Assembly (NCBI GenBank): GCA_963575745.1
Contig: CAUYUJ010014323.1
Span: 80,455-144,454, forward strand
Direction: 5' to 3'
Length of the DNA stretch: 64,000 bases
Origin: Prorocentrum cordatum
Taxonomy: Eukaryota; Sar; Dinophyceae; Prorocentrales; Prorocentraceae
Shown here: positions 53,152 through 63,282 of the stretch, piece by piece
Layout of the letters: each line of letters begins with the position of its first letter
Position numbering within the stretch: position 1 is the first letter of the stretch
Notes under the pieces: generated by a model
Database searches by the model: none
The model's input: the letters and a program-made list of their open reading frames with translations, nothing else
What the model was told of the DNA's origin: nothing
Made by a program: the position numbers and the translations under genes

Positions 53152-56100
53152 TCAGCTCGGGCTATCCCACCACGCGCGTGGACGATCTCGAGCAGCGCCT
53201 GTCCTGGCGCCGCGCGGCAGGCGCGGGCGAGGCCTCTCGACCCGCCTGGACACCGGCGGCCTCTCCGCCAGGAACTGCGGGAGGTCGGGCCGCCTCTGCT
53301 TGCCCAGGGTCTGCCCGATGTCGGCATCCACCAGCCCGGACCAGACCGCCGCGCGCTCGTCTACCTTCTCTGGCTCGGCGAGGCACCGCACGTGCCGCGA
53401 GTGCCTCGCAGTGCTCTGTGAGCTGGCGTGGCGAAGGCGCCCCAGTAGCTCTTCGAGACACATGCCATCCGCGGCGGCGGCGCGCGACTTTGCTGAGCGT
53501 CGAAGCTGGCGTTGAATCATGTCGGGCGCGCCCGGCGCCAGAGCGAGCCGACGGCGGGTCTCCGCATTGAACTGAACCGCCCCGAACGACCACAGGCGCG
53601 CATCAGCGGGCCGCGCAGCGCAGAGCTGTCTCAGGAAGCCGCCGCCGCCGCCACGCCATGCTGCACTGCGCAGCAGCGCGCCCTCGCCCTGCGCGAGCGA
53701 CTGACTGCGCGTCGAGCCCTCGATCGGGCGCAACAACAGCGCCCGGCGCGGAGCAGCCCCGCGGCCTGGCCCCACCAGCGCCCCCGCGGCCATGTTCACG
53801 AGGTCGCTCGGGCGGCGGATCGCGCCGCCCCATGCCAGCGCCAGCGCGCCTGCCCATTCGAAGTCGCCATCCAGCGCTGAGATCCCGATCGTGGCCCACG
53901 CGATCGGCTTCCCGACGGGCATCATCTGCCCCTGGAGTGCACTCAGAAGCCTGACAGCGCGGCCCGCACCAACGGAAGGCCTCCGTGCCTGGGCATCGGC
54001 ACGCGCGGCAGCCGGCGCTGCGCTGGCGCCAGCAGCCGCGGCCCCGTCTCCGCGCGCCCCCCGCCCCAAAATAGCTTGTCCGAGTAGCCTGCCAGGAGGC
54101 CGCCCAGGCGGTCCGCCGCGATGACGCCCAGCGACGGCGCCTCGGCCCACTCCAGGGAGCTGGCGACGCGCTTGTCGAAGCTACTGATGGTGGCCGCGCG
54201 AACCTTGCGCCTCTGCAAGACGGTCAGCCCGCGCCGAGGCTCGCAGGTGATGCCGCCGAACTTCGCGGCCCTCAACTTCGCCCGATTGGCCATTCTGGTG
54301 CGCCAGCTCCACGCGGCCTGCTGCCTTCGCTCGAGCTGGAGGAGGAGCTCCACCGCTCGCAGTCGGTAGGGGGCTCCACCGAAGGTCCCAGCGGCGCAGC
54401 TCTCATGCGCCACCCCCGCCCAGCGCAGCGCTTCGTGGCCCCATGGGGCGCCCCGCCGAAGGCTCAATGGCAAAACTCGCGCGCGGCCCCCCCGCCCCGC
54501 GCAACGCTCCGTGGCCCCAGAGGAAGAAGCTCCACGGAAGACGATGCACACAACTACATGTGGTTGGGCTCCTCGCCAAGCAAATTCGTGCATCCACGCG
54601 CCGCGCATCCCCCTGGCGGCGCGAGCTTCTTCTCGATCGCGTCGCAGTCGAGCGTCTCTCCGCGAAGCGAGCGTAGGAACAGGTCTGGCCCCCGTCGCCC
54701 CCCTGGCCGGTAGGGCCACTCGAAAGGGCGGAAACTCAGCATGTCTCAACGACGCTGCGCCCGCGCCAGCGCCGCGCAACTCGACGGCGGCGACGCCCCC
54801 CCCCCACCCCCCCTTCCGATATCCAAGTCCACGATGCCGCGGCGTCACCAGGTGCAAACCAAGCGTTTCCAGACCCTTGATCGCCCACCTGCGAAGCTTT
54901 CGACCGCCGTTCCCGCAGGCGCCTTCGTCGTCGAAGGAGACGAAAATAACTGCTGGCGCTGTTCCCGACCATCCTGTGGCTTCGGGTCCTCGTTTTGAAG
55001 AGGCAGCGCCCTTCGTTCCTTCCTCCTTCCTTCCCCCCCCCGTCGCCCCCCTCACTTTGGCGCGCCCCTCGCGCGTTTTGTGGCCCCATCGGGAGCTCCG
55101 CCGCGGGCCCCAGTGGCGCAGTCCGCGCGCGGTTCCCCCACCCAGCGCGGCGTTTCGCTGCCCCAGAGGGGGCATCAGGGCGCGCGGCGAGCTGCCCCCC
55201 ATGCCCCCCCCTGGCCATCGCGCCGCTCCTCGCGTCGATCGGGCCCCGCTCGCGCCGCCCCACCGGCAGGGGCGCGCTCTCCCAACCTCGCGCCGACGGC
55301 AACCCCTGTGCAGGGGCTCGCGGTACTCGGAGGGCCCACGGGCATCGCGACCTCCGCGTCGCCCACGACGCCCAGGTCCCTGTCGAGCTCGCCAGGTGCT
55401 GCTGGATGTGAGAAAAGAAGCACCCCCCGCTGGGTCGCCCAAGCCAGCAGCCGCAACCAGCGCGGGCACACGTCGCGACGTCGAACCTGGCAGCCGCAAT
55501 GGCACGCCAGGACTTTGCGATCTGACGCCCGCGGCGACTGAGCCTGGTAGCCGCAGCGGCACGCCAGGACTTTGCGAACAGACGCCAGGGCCCTCCTCGA
55601 CAGTTTGATCGTCGTCTCCAGGACGGCGTGGGCGGCGTCGTCGTCGGCCATCGCATCGACGCCAGGGTTCGAGTGCGAGTCGAAATACCTCCGTCGGGGC
55701 GCTGTGAGGCGGCGCAGCTCGACGTCGAGGAGCCTTCGAGCATAACCTAAGTAGGATGTCGAAGTCCTCTCGAGCCAGCTCCAGGTGGTCGCGCTCGAAC
55801 ATCGGAGCCCGCGGTAGAGCCTCTACGTACTGCTGGCGATGCGGCGCGGAGTCGATCGGGACTGCGTCTAAGCCACCCCGTGGACCTGCTTGGGAGAGGT
55901 GGTGGGCGATCTCGGCGCGCCCTGGGACGAAGCTGTTGCCGGCGTTGTGGCGCCCCCCGCGGGGCCCCTTGCACCGGGCAGCCAGCTGGCGACTTAGACG
56001 CCGCACCCCCGCGGAGCGCCCCTTCGGCCAGGCCTCGCGCATGTCAGCGACAAGCATCTCGACTTGAGCCTCCGCCTGCGCGCAGCGGTGGCAGCACAGG

Positions 56101-56560
56101 CGTCGCGACGCCCGTGCCGGCGCAAGCGCCATCTCGGTCGAGTCGCAGCCAGCCTCGCGGAGATCGCAGCGGCCCGACAGGAGCTGAAGTTGCTCGTCGC
56201 GAAGCCGCTGCGCACGTGGGGGGGGCAGGTGCTCTGCCCGCGAAGTGCTTCTTCGCAGTCGCAGAGAGCTGCTCCATCGAGCGCCCCCGGGCGGCGTCGG
56301 GGGCGCTGGCGCCGCACAGCTCGTGGAAATAGTCGGGGCGCTGCGAGCAAGCCTCCTCCAGCTCCGGGGCGAAAGCCGCAGAGCCAATGTCATGCTGTAG
56401 TGCCTGTCCTAGCCGGTGGACGTCCCAATCGATCCTGGCTCTCGTCGGCGGCGCTTGCAACGTGTAGATGATATTGGCAAACATCGGAACATGGTCCTGG
56501 AGGCCAGGACGTGGAATCAATGCAAGTCGTAAGTTCACCCTCTTGAGCGGTAAGACCTCC
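53152..56560 (-). pseudogene. Degenerate recombinase-like gene, fragmented
   Basis: Good coding stretches alternate between frames on the minus strand: 56560-56290 (MFANIIYTLQAPPTRARIDW), 56080-55740 (MLVADMREAWPKG ... RDHLELAREDFDILL), 54350-53960 (CEPRRGLTVLQRRKVRAATI ... LGGLLAGYSD) and 53940-53152 (PIAWATIGISALDGDFEWAG, LAWGGAIRRPSDLVNMAAG, IQRQLRRSAKS, RLRHASSQSTARHSRHVRC). The helical bundle, RRPSDLV-like Arg motif and late H/R-rich segment recall the tyrosine-recombinase-like proteins common in dinoflagellates. A catalytic Tyr is not evident. Assignment is from remembered family features and is tentative. Confidence 0.4.
54400..55650. repeat. GC-rich repeat-bearing interruption in the recombinase-like gene
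   Basis: Related words CCCAGCGCAGCGCTTCGTGG + CCCCATGGGG, CGCAACGCTCCGTGGCCCCAG and CAGCGCGGCGTTTCGCTGCC recur (54417-54530, 55075-55175). Two copies of GCCGCAAxGGCACGCCAGGAC-like sequence lie at 55493-55515 and 55551-55575. This may be an intron or an insertion; boundaries are not resolved. Confidence 0.45.
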
Positions 56561-56639
56561 CGCAAGGATGGTGATTGCCATGAAAAGATTATCCCAGCAA
56601 AGCAACCTAACAGCCATGTGTAGAAGCTTCGCTGGAAGC

Positions 56640-57015
56640 ATATCTGGAAACGAGATGCTGATATCAAGAGTGGATGAGTCTGCAAAGGAGGCTCTACTAT
56701 CAACGGATCAATACATTCTAAACGAGACGCTGCTATATATGCAGGGATGTAGGTCGAAACGAGACACTGCCATCAATGGATTCCGCCCCAAACGAGAAAG
56801 GGGTATGAATGTATTTAATACTACTTACTACTACGGATGTGTCTGGAAACGAGACGCTGCTATCAATGGTGGATGTGACTGCAAAGGAGGCACTGCTATC
56901 AACGAGACAGCACATTCTTTTTGCCCTCGTTCCAAACGAGACGCTGCTATCAATGGATTTGAGTCCAAACGAGACACTGCTATCAATGGATTCAGCCTCA
57001 AACGAATCGCACTGA
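56640..57015. repeat. 33-bp variable tandem repeat
   Basis: The core AAACGAGACRCTGCTATCAA + TGGATT recurs with a clear 33-bp period at 56930-57005 and more irregularly upstream (56645, 56720, 56756, 56845, 56905). It translates as an 11-residue repeat on either strand (NETLLSM plus; SIDSSVSF minus). Stray single units (GAACGAGACACTGCTGTCA) occur at 58597 and 61173. Confidence 0.85.
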
Positions 57016-57105
57016 GGAGCACCGTATCTCACTACCCACGGCTGCACACGAGCGCAGGCTGATACTCACGGCTCCACAAACTCGCGCAGGCCAGCCCAGC
57101 GCCTG

Positions 57106-58458
57106 TCAGGCCTTCGCGCAAGCGATCTTTGTCGTGGCAATCTTGTCTGCGAAGAGTTCGTCGAAGGCCGTCTTCTTGGCGGGCGTCTTCTCGCTGAGCC
57201 TCCTGCGCTTGGCCGGCTGAGCGGGGGCGGGCGCAGGCGGCTCTTCGTGGGCAGCCTGCCTGGCGGCCGACGCCCTGCGCCCCCGCTCCGCGCACCGCTG
57301 CGCGAAGTCCTCGTGCTGCGCTGAGAGGCTGGACACCAGCTCCTTGTATGCGGCGAGGCGCCGCAGGAGTACCTTGGTCCGGATGCCGCTCTAGAGCATC
57401 AGCAGGTCCTGGTCGACCCTGTTCTCCGCCTCGTCTGCAAACCCTTCCATGAGGTTTGGAAGGTTCTCCGCCTCCGCGACGCCAGCCGCTGCGATGACGT
57501 CGCTCTGCGCCTGCTGCAGAGCCTGGAGCTCGGCCTCCTGCTCTGGCGAAAACTGCTTCGCCTTCTGCGCTCTCCGGAATTTCTCGGCCAGCTGCCGCCC
57601 TGCCCGGCCACGCCCGGCATGCTCCGTCGGGTGGCGGCCGAAGTCGCGCACCTGCTGCATGAGCTCCTCGGTCTTCTTCGTCGTTTCCCCCTGCTGCAAG
57701 GCCTGGAGCTCGACCTCCTCCTCTGGCGAGAACTGCTTCGCCTTCTGCGCTCTCCGGACTTTCTTCTCGGCCAGCTGCCGCTCTGCCCGGCCGAGCCCAG
57801 CAGACTCCTTCGGGTGGCGGCCGAAGCCGCGCACCTGCTGCATGAGCTCCTCGGTCTTCTGCCGCACCTGCTGCATGAGCTCCTCGGTGTTCCCCTCCTC
57901 GGTCTTCGTCTCCGCCTGCTGCAAGGCCTGGAGCTCGACCTCCTCCTCTGGCGAGAACTGGTTCGCTTTCCGTGCTCTCCGGACTTTGTTGGCCAGCTGC
58001 CGCTCTGCCGGGCTACGCCCGGCGCTCTCCTTCGGGAAGCGGCTGAAGTCGCGGCCGAAGTCGCGCACCTCCTGCGTGAGCTCCTCGATCTTCTGTCTCT
58101 GCTTGGGGTCTGCTTGCTGCTGCGCTGTCTGCTTGGCGAGAGCCCCTGCCCCCCCTGCCGCAACCGGCTGGGAAGCACCGCTGCTTCCCGCAGCATGCTG
58201 AGAAGCACCGCTGCTTCCCGCAGAGGTCTTCCCTCGTAGGCGCCGAGCAGGCGCGGCCGCAGCAGGCGCAGACGAGGCTCGGTCTTCCCTGGCAAGCTGA
58301 GAAGCGCCGGCCGCAGACGCGCGTCGGTCTTCCCTCGCTGGCTGAGAAGCACCGCGAGAAGCCGAGGCTGCGGACGAGCCTCGGTCTCCCCTCGCAGACT
58401 GAGAAGCACCGCGAGAAGCCCAGGCTGCGGGCGAGCGTCGCGGCGAGCCGAGGGCCAT
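57106..58458 (-). pseudogene. Tandem-duplicated repeat-module gene, copy A (nonsense mutation)
   Basis: Minus-strand ATG at 58456-58458 (MALGSPRR; the frame is open upstream). The N-terminus has repeated SRGASQxAREDR segments. Then come three modules of about 55 residues, each with ELxQxVRxFGRxPxE, then RQLAEKxRRAxKAxQFSPEE, then EVELQALQQ. These resemble helicase-associated-type repeats seen in protists; that is inference. A TAG at 57391-57393 interrupts where copy B has GAG, and the same frame continues in phase to a stop at 57106 (DFAQRCAERG, PAKRRRLSEKTPAKKTAF; basic, nuclear-signal-like). One base change separates it from a full-length frame. Confidence 0.7.
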
Positions 58459-58926
58459 TGCAATGCGGCCGGCGAGGGCCACCAGGGAGACGCGTTTTTA
58501 ACCAAACGCGGCTATCAGAGGCAGAAGGAAAGTATGTTGCCAGTAAAAGGGCCGGGGAGCTTCCAAGGACTCTCTGCAATCGGTTGATTAATCTCCGAAC
58601 GAGACACTGCTGTCAGACCACAGACGCCTGATGGGAACTCGAAGAACACGAAGTGGCCTACAGTTGGCTCCGGGCATCCAAAATGTGGCCCGGGAATGGA
58701 GTTCTGGGAACTCGAAGACCACGAAGTGGCCTACAGTTGCCACCGGGCATCCAAAATGTGGCCCGGGAATGGAGTCCCGCGAAGAACACGAAGTGGCCTA
58801 CAGCTGGCTACGGGCATCCAAAATGTGGCCCGGGAGTGGAGTTCTGGGAGGCGCCGGATGCCTCCCCGGACGATTTTGCGAGGATGTCCCAAGCGATTTG
58901 GGCGCGCCGGATGCCTCCCCGATGGT
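58459..58926. repeat. Spacer of tandem unit 1 with 73-bp repeats and the empty transposon site
   Basis: GGGAACTCGAAGAxCACGAA + GTGGCCTACAGTTGGCTCCG + GGCATCCAAAATGTGGCCCG repeats about every 73 bp from 58633 (three copies), then GCGCCGGATGCCTCCCCG words. The 8 bases at 58583-58590 (GTTGATTA) correspond to the target duplicated around the transposon in unit 2. Confidence 0.85.
58583..58590. other. Paralogous empty target site of the TIR transposon
   Basis: The context GCAATCGGTTGATTAATCTC matches the two flanks of the element at 60386-61158 (GCAATCAGTTGATCA before, GTTGATCAATCTCC after), with no insertion here. Confidence 0.85.
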
Positions 58927-60253
58927 GGCAATCTTGTCTGCGAAGGGTCAGTTCGTCGAAGGCCGTCTTCTTGGTGGGCGTCTTCTTGCTGAGCATCCTG
59001 CGCTTGGCCGGCTGAGCAGGGGCGGGCGCAGACGGCCCTTCGTGGGCAGCCTGCCTGGCGGCCGACGCCCTGCGCACCCGCTCCGCGCGCCGCTGCGCGA
59101 AGTCCTCGTGCTGCGCAGAGAGGCTGAACACCAGCTCCTTGTATGCGGCGAGGCGCCGCAGGAGTACCTTGGTCCGGATGCCGCTCTCGAGCATCGGCAG
59201 GTCCTGGTCGATCCTGTTCTCCGCCTCGTCTGCAAACCCTTCCATGGGGTTTGGAAGGTTCTCCGCCTCCGCGACGCCAGCCGCTGCAGTGACGTCGCTC
59301 TGCGCCTGCTGCAAGGCCTGGAGCTCGGCCTCCCGCTCCGGCGAGAACTGGTTCGCTTTCCGTGCTCTCCGGAATTTCTCGGCCAGCTGCCGCTCTGCCC
59401 GGCTACGCCCGGCATGCTCCGTCGGGTAGCGGCCGAAGTCGCGCGCATGCTGCGTGAGCTCCTCGGTATTCTTCGTCGTTTCCCCCTGCTGCAGGGCCTG
59501 GAGCTCGACCTCCTCCTCTGGCGAGAACTGCTTCGCCTTCTGCGCTCTCCGGACTTTCTCGGCCAGCTGCCGCTCTGCCCGGCTACGCCCAGCAGACTCC
59601 TTCGGGTAGTGGCCGAAGTCGCGCACCTGCTGCATGAGCTCCTCGGTCTTCTGCCGCACCTGCTGCATGAGCTCCTCGGTGTTCCCCTCCTCGGTCTTCG
59701 TCTCCGCCTGCTGCAAGGCCTGGAGCTCGACCTCCTCCTCTGGCGAGAACTGGTTCGCTTTCCGTGCTCTCCGGACTCTGTTGGCCAGCTGCCGCTCTGC
59801 CGGGCTGCGCCCGGCGCTCTCCTTCGGGAAGCGGCCGAAGTCGCGGCCGAAGTCGCGCACCTCCTGCGTGAGCTCCTCGATCTTCTGTCTCTGCTTGGGG
59901 TCTGCTTGCTGCTGCGCTGTCTGCTTGGCGAGAGCTCCTGCTCCCCCTGCCGCAACGGGCTGGGAAGCACCGCTGCTTCCCGCAGCATGCTGAGAAGCAC
60001 CGCTGCTTCCCGCGGGGGTCTTCCCTCGTAGGCGCCGAGCAGGCGCGGCCGCAGCAGGCGCAGACGAGGCTCGGTCTTCCCTGGCAAGCTGAGAAGCGCC
60101 GGCCGCAGACGCGCGTCGGTCTTCCCTCGCTGGCCGAGAAGCACCGCGAGAAGCCGAGGCTGCGGACGAGCCTCGGTCTCCCCTCGCAGACTGAGAAGCA
60201 CCGCGAGAAGAAGCCCAGACTGCGGACGAGTGTCGCGGCGAGCCGAGGGCCAT
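58808..60253 (-). CDS. Tandem-duplicated repeat-module gene, copy B
   Basis: Same architecture as copy A: ATG at 60251-60253, SRGAS/AREDR repeats, three QVRDFGRYPxESAGRSRAER / QFSPEEEVELQALQQ modules, and a basic C-terminal region (DFAQRRAERV, PAKRRMLSKKTPTKKT). The codon that is TAG in copy A is GAG here. Near 58950 copy B has four extra bases relative to copy A, which replaces the natural ending (FADKIATTKIACAKA in A) with read-through into spacer sequence up to 58808. No function is established; the modules are charged and probably helical. Confidence 0.7.
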   Translation of the reverse strand: MALGSPRHSSAVWASSRGASQSARGDRGSSAASASRGASRPAREDRRASAAGASQLAREDRASSAPAAAAPARRLRGKTPAGSSGASQHAAGSSGASQPVAAGGAGALAKQTAQQQADPKQRQKIEELTQEVRDFGRDFGRFPKESAGRSPAERQLANRVRRARKANQFSPEEEVELQALQQAETKTEEGNTEELMQQVRQKTEELMQQVRDFGHYPKESAGRSRAERQLAEKVRRAQKAKQFSPEEEVELQALQQGETTKNTEELTQHARDFGRYPTEHAGRSRAERQLAEKFRRARKANQFSPEREAELQALQQAQSDVTAAAGVAEAENLPNPMEGFADEAENRIDQDLPMLESGIRTKVLLRRLAAYKELVFSLSAQHEDFAQRRAERVRRASAARQAAHEGPSAPAPAQPAKRRMLSKKTPTKKTAFDELTLRRQDCHHRGGIRRAQIAWDILAKSSGEASGASQNSTPGPHFGCP

Positions 60254-60377
60254 TGCAATGCGGCCGGCGAGGGCCACCAGGGAGACACGTTTTTAACCAA
60301 ACGCGGCTATCAGAGGCAGAGGGAAAATAGGTTGCCAGTAAAATGGCCGGGGAGCTTCCAAGGACTCTTTGCAATCA

Positions 60378-61166
60378 GTTGATCAATCACCCGGGTGACT
60401 CCAACCTAAGACCCATGGAGGCCCAACCGGAAAGAAAAAAAAATGGGGCGCGCCGAAGAACCCAGGGGGTCCGGCTTCCGCGGAGGAAAGAAAAAAACCC
60501 TGGCGATGGGGTTCGAGCACGGGGGTTACCCCCCCCCTCAAATTCCGGAAAGGGAATGAACTCCCAGCCGCGGGGGTGCCCGCGCGAGGGGTCCCACCCC
60601 CCCAAGCGCAACCAGAGGAAGAAAAACGTGAGAGCCGAGACTGTAAGTGCAATGCAAAGACTGTAATTGCACCAAAGAGTTGCATCAAGGACTTGTACGA
60701 GGGAGTTGTACTAGCACTCGGAACTTGGATCAGAGAGTTGTTATAGTACCACTTAAACCGGGGAATTGTACGGGGGAGTTGTGCTCGGGAGTTGTACTAT
60801 GGAGTTGTACTAGTACTGGGGATTGGCGATAGGGCGTTGTTCTAGGGGGCACAATTTTACCAGCTGTAATATGATACCAGCTGCGCTCGAATATTTGCAC
60901 GGCAGGACAACGTGCTCTCTAGGAACAACTGCGCGATGGGACATGATAGTACCAGTTGTACTCAAGTACGAGTTGTACGGTAGTCGGAGGGGTTCAGGGG
61001 TTCCAACGGCAACGCGCGCGGGGAAGAAGGAAAAAAATCCATGCGCCGCCAGGGGTCCCGGGTTTAACGGGTCGCCGCGAAGGTTGACCCCCCGCGGAAA
61101 GAAGAAGAGAAATCCGGCCGGGGGGTTGGGGGGTTGAGGGATGAGTCACGGGGGCGATGTTGATCA
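60378..61166. mobile_element. Short TIR DNA transposon, copy 2 (773 bp plus 8-bp TSDs)
   Basis: The element runs 60386-61158, begins ATCACCCGGGTGAC and ends GTCACGGGGGCGAT like copy 1, and is flanked by a perfect 8-bp duplication, GTTGATCA (60378-60385 and 61159-61166). It is near-identical to copy 1 except for one internal block (about 60657-60730 versus 22398-22515) that differs in sequence and length. No transposase is encoded. Confidence 0.93.
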
Positions 61167-61204
61167 ATCTCCGAACGAGACACTAGTTGCTGTCAGACCA
61201 CAGA

Positions 61205-61440
61205 CGCCTGATGGGAACTCGAAGAACACGAAGTGACCTACAGTTGGTTCCGGGCATCCAAAATGTGGCCCGGGAATGGAGTTCTGGGAACTCGAAGACC
61301 ACGAAGTGGCCTACAGTTGCCTCTGGGCATCCAAAATATGGCCCGGGAATGGAGTTCTGGGAACTCGAAGAACACGAAGTGGCCTACAGTTGGCTCCGGG
61401 CATCCAAAATGCGGTCTGGGAGTGGAGTTCTGGGATGCGC
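61205..61440. repeat. 73-bp tandem repeat, unit 2 (about three copies)
   Basis: Same repeat as in unit 1: GGGAACTCGAAGAxCACGAA with GGCATCCAAAATxTGGCCCG. Confidence 0.88.
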
Positions 61441-61612
61441 TGGATGCCTCCCCGGGCGATTTTGCGAAGATGTCCCAAACGATTTGGGTGCGCCAGATGC
61501 CTCCCCGATGGCTATCCGGGTCCCGCCCCGACCCCCCTGGGGAGTCATTGGGTGCGCCGGATGCCTCCCCGGTTCCTGTCCGGGTCCAGCCCCGACCCCC
61601 CTGAGGAGTCAT
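61441..61612. repeat. GATGCCTCCCCG short repeats
   Basis: GCGCxGGATGCCTCCCCGG recurs at 61439, 61489 and 61553, and CCCGACCCCCCTGxGGAGTC recurs at 61527 and 61593. No gene. Confidence 0.7.
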
Positions 61613-61655
61613 TATGCCTCTTTTGAGCCCACTAGAAGCCTATCAGCAAAGGCTG

Positions 61656-62394
61656 TTAGGTAATAGCTACGTGGTCGATGTGGGAGGCGCTCCTCACGCC
61701 GTGGAATGTGGGACCTATGTCGTGGTCGTTGGTGGCGACACGCATCGCGAAGCGCTCGAGGATGTCAAGCATTTTGTCCTCGGCGTAGCGTTGCTTCTGG
61801 CGCCCGAAACGGCCGAAAGCATCCGAGACAACCTCCTCGTACACCTGCTTCCCGCGACGCTTGAGACCCAGTCCGTCGTTCAGGTCAAACCCGAAGAAAA
61901 CAGCAGAACGTCCTCGAGCCCAGGTCATCGCCTTCTCAATCCAATCGCAGATGTCATCGACGGTGGCCCCGTAATCGCGATGCAACGTGCCAGCAGGCGC
62001 CGACTCCTTCGCCTGCCGCCTGTTCGAGGGTCGCGGGGTAAAGTATGCCATGGGGCCGAGGATGTCGAACTTGCAACTTCGAAAACGTATCATGCCGACT
62101 AGTCCTCTCAGCTTCGCTGGCACTGGAAGAGGTATCCACCTCATGTAAGGCACGAAATGTATAGCGTCGCAGTAGAAATATACAGCCACAGTTCTTGTTT
62201 GTGCGGGGGCTGGGGCTCCATCCAGAGCGCAGCGCCGTGTGGTAGGGCCGCACCGTCCGAGTGCTATGTCCGTCGCGCCTCCGTTCTCCTGTGCCGCTCA
62301 GACATATCCGAACTACATAGCGAAGATCTGTCGAAGTATCACGAAGTCTGTCGTCCGCACTCGCGTTCTGAGCATTCCAGTGGATGAACTTCAT
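61656..62394 (-). pseudogene. LINE endonuclease (EEP) fragment
   Basis: It starts at ATG 62392-62394 (MKFIHWNAQNASADDRL, with the WNAQN motif). After a decayed segment with stops in the alternative frame, the frame 61656-62189 carries CKFDILGPMAYFTPRP, VFFGFDLNDGLG (GDxN-like) and SASHIDHVAIT (SxxDH, the catalytic His region). It ends at a stop right after the endonuclease; no RT follows. It is truncated and frame-shifted. Confidence 0.7.
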
Positions 62395-62552
62395 GAGAAC
62401 GATGAAACAGCAGCATTACCAGAAAGGCCGCTCCGCCAGGAGCCGCCATCTCGCCGCGGGAGGAGCGCGCGCCATGCGGGGCGCGAGGTATGGATGCGCA
62501 TCCTTCTGCGCTGCCGCCCCAGAATCACCGCCTCGGGCCGGGGGGGCTGGAA
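62395..62552. other. Spacer
   Basis: Upstream flank of the endonuclease fragment. No feature is seen. Confidence 0.4.
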
Positions 62553-62559
62553 TATGACA

Positions 62560-62590
<31 letters not shown>

Positions 62591-62643
62591 AGAGGAAAAG
62601 GAGGAGGAGGAGGAGGAAGAGGAGCAGAAAGGGGGGAAAGAGG

Positions 62644-62687
<44 letters not shown>

Positions 62688-62790
62688 AAGCAGGAGGAGG
62701 AGGAGGAAGAGGAGGAGGAGGAGGAGGAGGAGAAGGAGAAGGAAGAGGACAAGGAGGAGGAAAAGGAGAAGAAGGAGGGCAGCCCGCCGA
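62553..62790. repeat. (GAG)n/(GAGCAG)n purine tract
   Basis: About 240 bases of GAGGAGGAAGAGG, with GAGCAGGAGCAGGAGCAGG in the middle. Poly-Glu and poly-Leu/Ser frames are artefacts. Confidence 0.95.
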
Positions 62791-62864
62791 GGGAAGAGCA
62801 AGGGCTGGCCGCGGCGGGGCACCGCGGCGGGCTCTCCCGCAGCGCGTCCTGCGCGGCCGCTCCG

Positions 62865-63282
62865 GGTGCACCGGGGCCCGCTCTCTTACGGACTTCGGCG
62901 GCAGCGACAGGGGCGGATCCGGGGGGCACTATATGTAGAGGCCTCCGAGATGAAATCCGACCCCACCTGCTCGGACCCTATCTGGGAGGCCTGGGTGCAT
63001 CGGGGCCTGTTCTCTTACGGACTTCGGCGGCGGCGACAGGGGCGGATCGGGGGGGGCACTTTGGGTGGGCGATTTCGGAAGCCTGAACCCAAAACCGTTT
63101 TCATTTCGTGGGGCCGCATCTTTCACTTCCGCCCCTTCCGCCGCCTTCCGCCACGGAAGAGATGACAACTCCTTCTGCTCGCGAAGGCAAGGCCCTCCTT
63201 GGAACGCGCCATCTGTAGAGGCCTCCTAGATGAAGTCCGACCCCACCGACTCGGACCCTATCTGGGAGGCCTAGAACATGCG
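62865..63282. repeat. 128-bp tandem repeat (two full copies and a partial third)
   Basis: GGGTGCAxCGGGGCC + CTCTTACGGACTTCGGCGGC + GACAGGGGCGGAT recurs at about 62865 and 62993. TGTAGAGGCCTCCxAGATGA + TCCGACCCCACC + CTCGGACCCTATCTGGGAGG recurs at 62935 and 63213. Confidence 0.9.

Larger units (their letters stand above)
57115..61516. repeat. Tandem segmental duplication (gene plus 73-bp repeat spacer)
   Basis: Unit 1 is about 57138-58926 and unit 2 about 58927-61516. Order in both is module gene, TTGATTAATCTCCGAACG-type junction, 73-bp repeats, GATGCCTCCCCG words. Unit 2 is longer mainly because of the 773-bp transposon plus its 8-bp duplication. Confidence 0.85.

Noticed and set aside
53178-53960. 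Plus-strand Arg/Ala/Pro-rich frames
   Set aside because: Antisense shadows of the recombinase-like region.
54511-55608. Long plus-strand open frame (365 codons)
   Set aside because: Arg/Pro/Ala-rich with no motif, over GC-rich repeats opposite minus-strand coding islands; a composition artefact.
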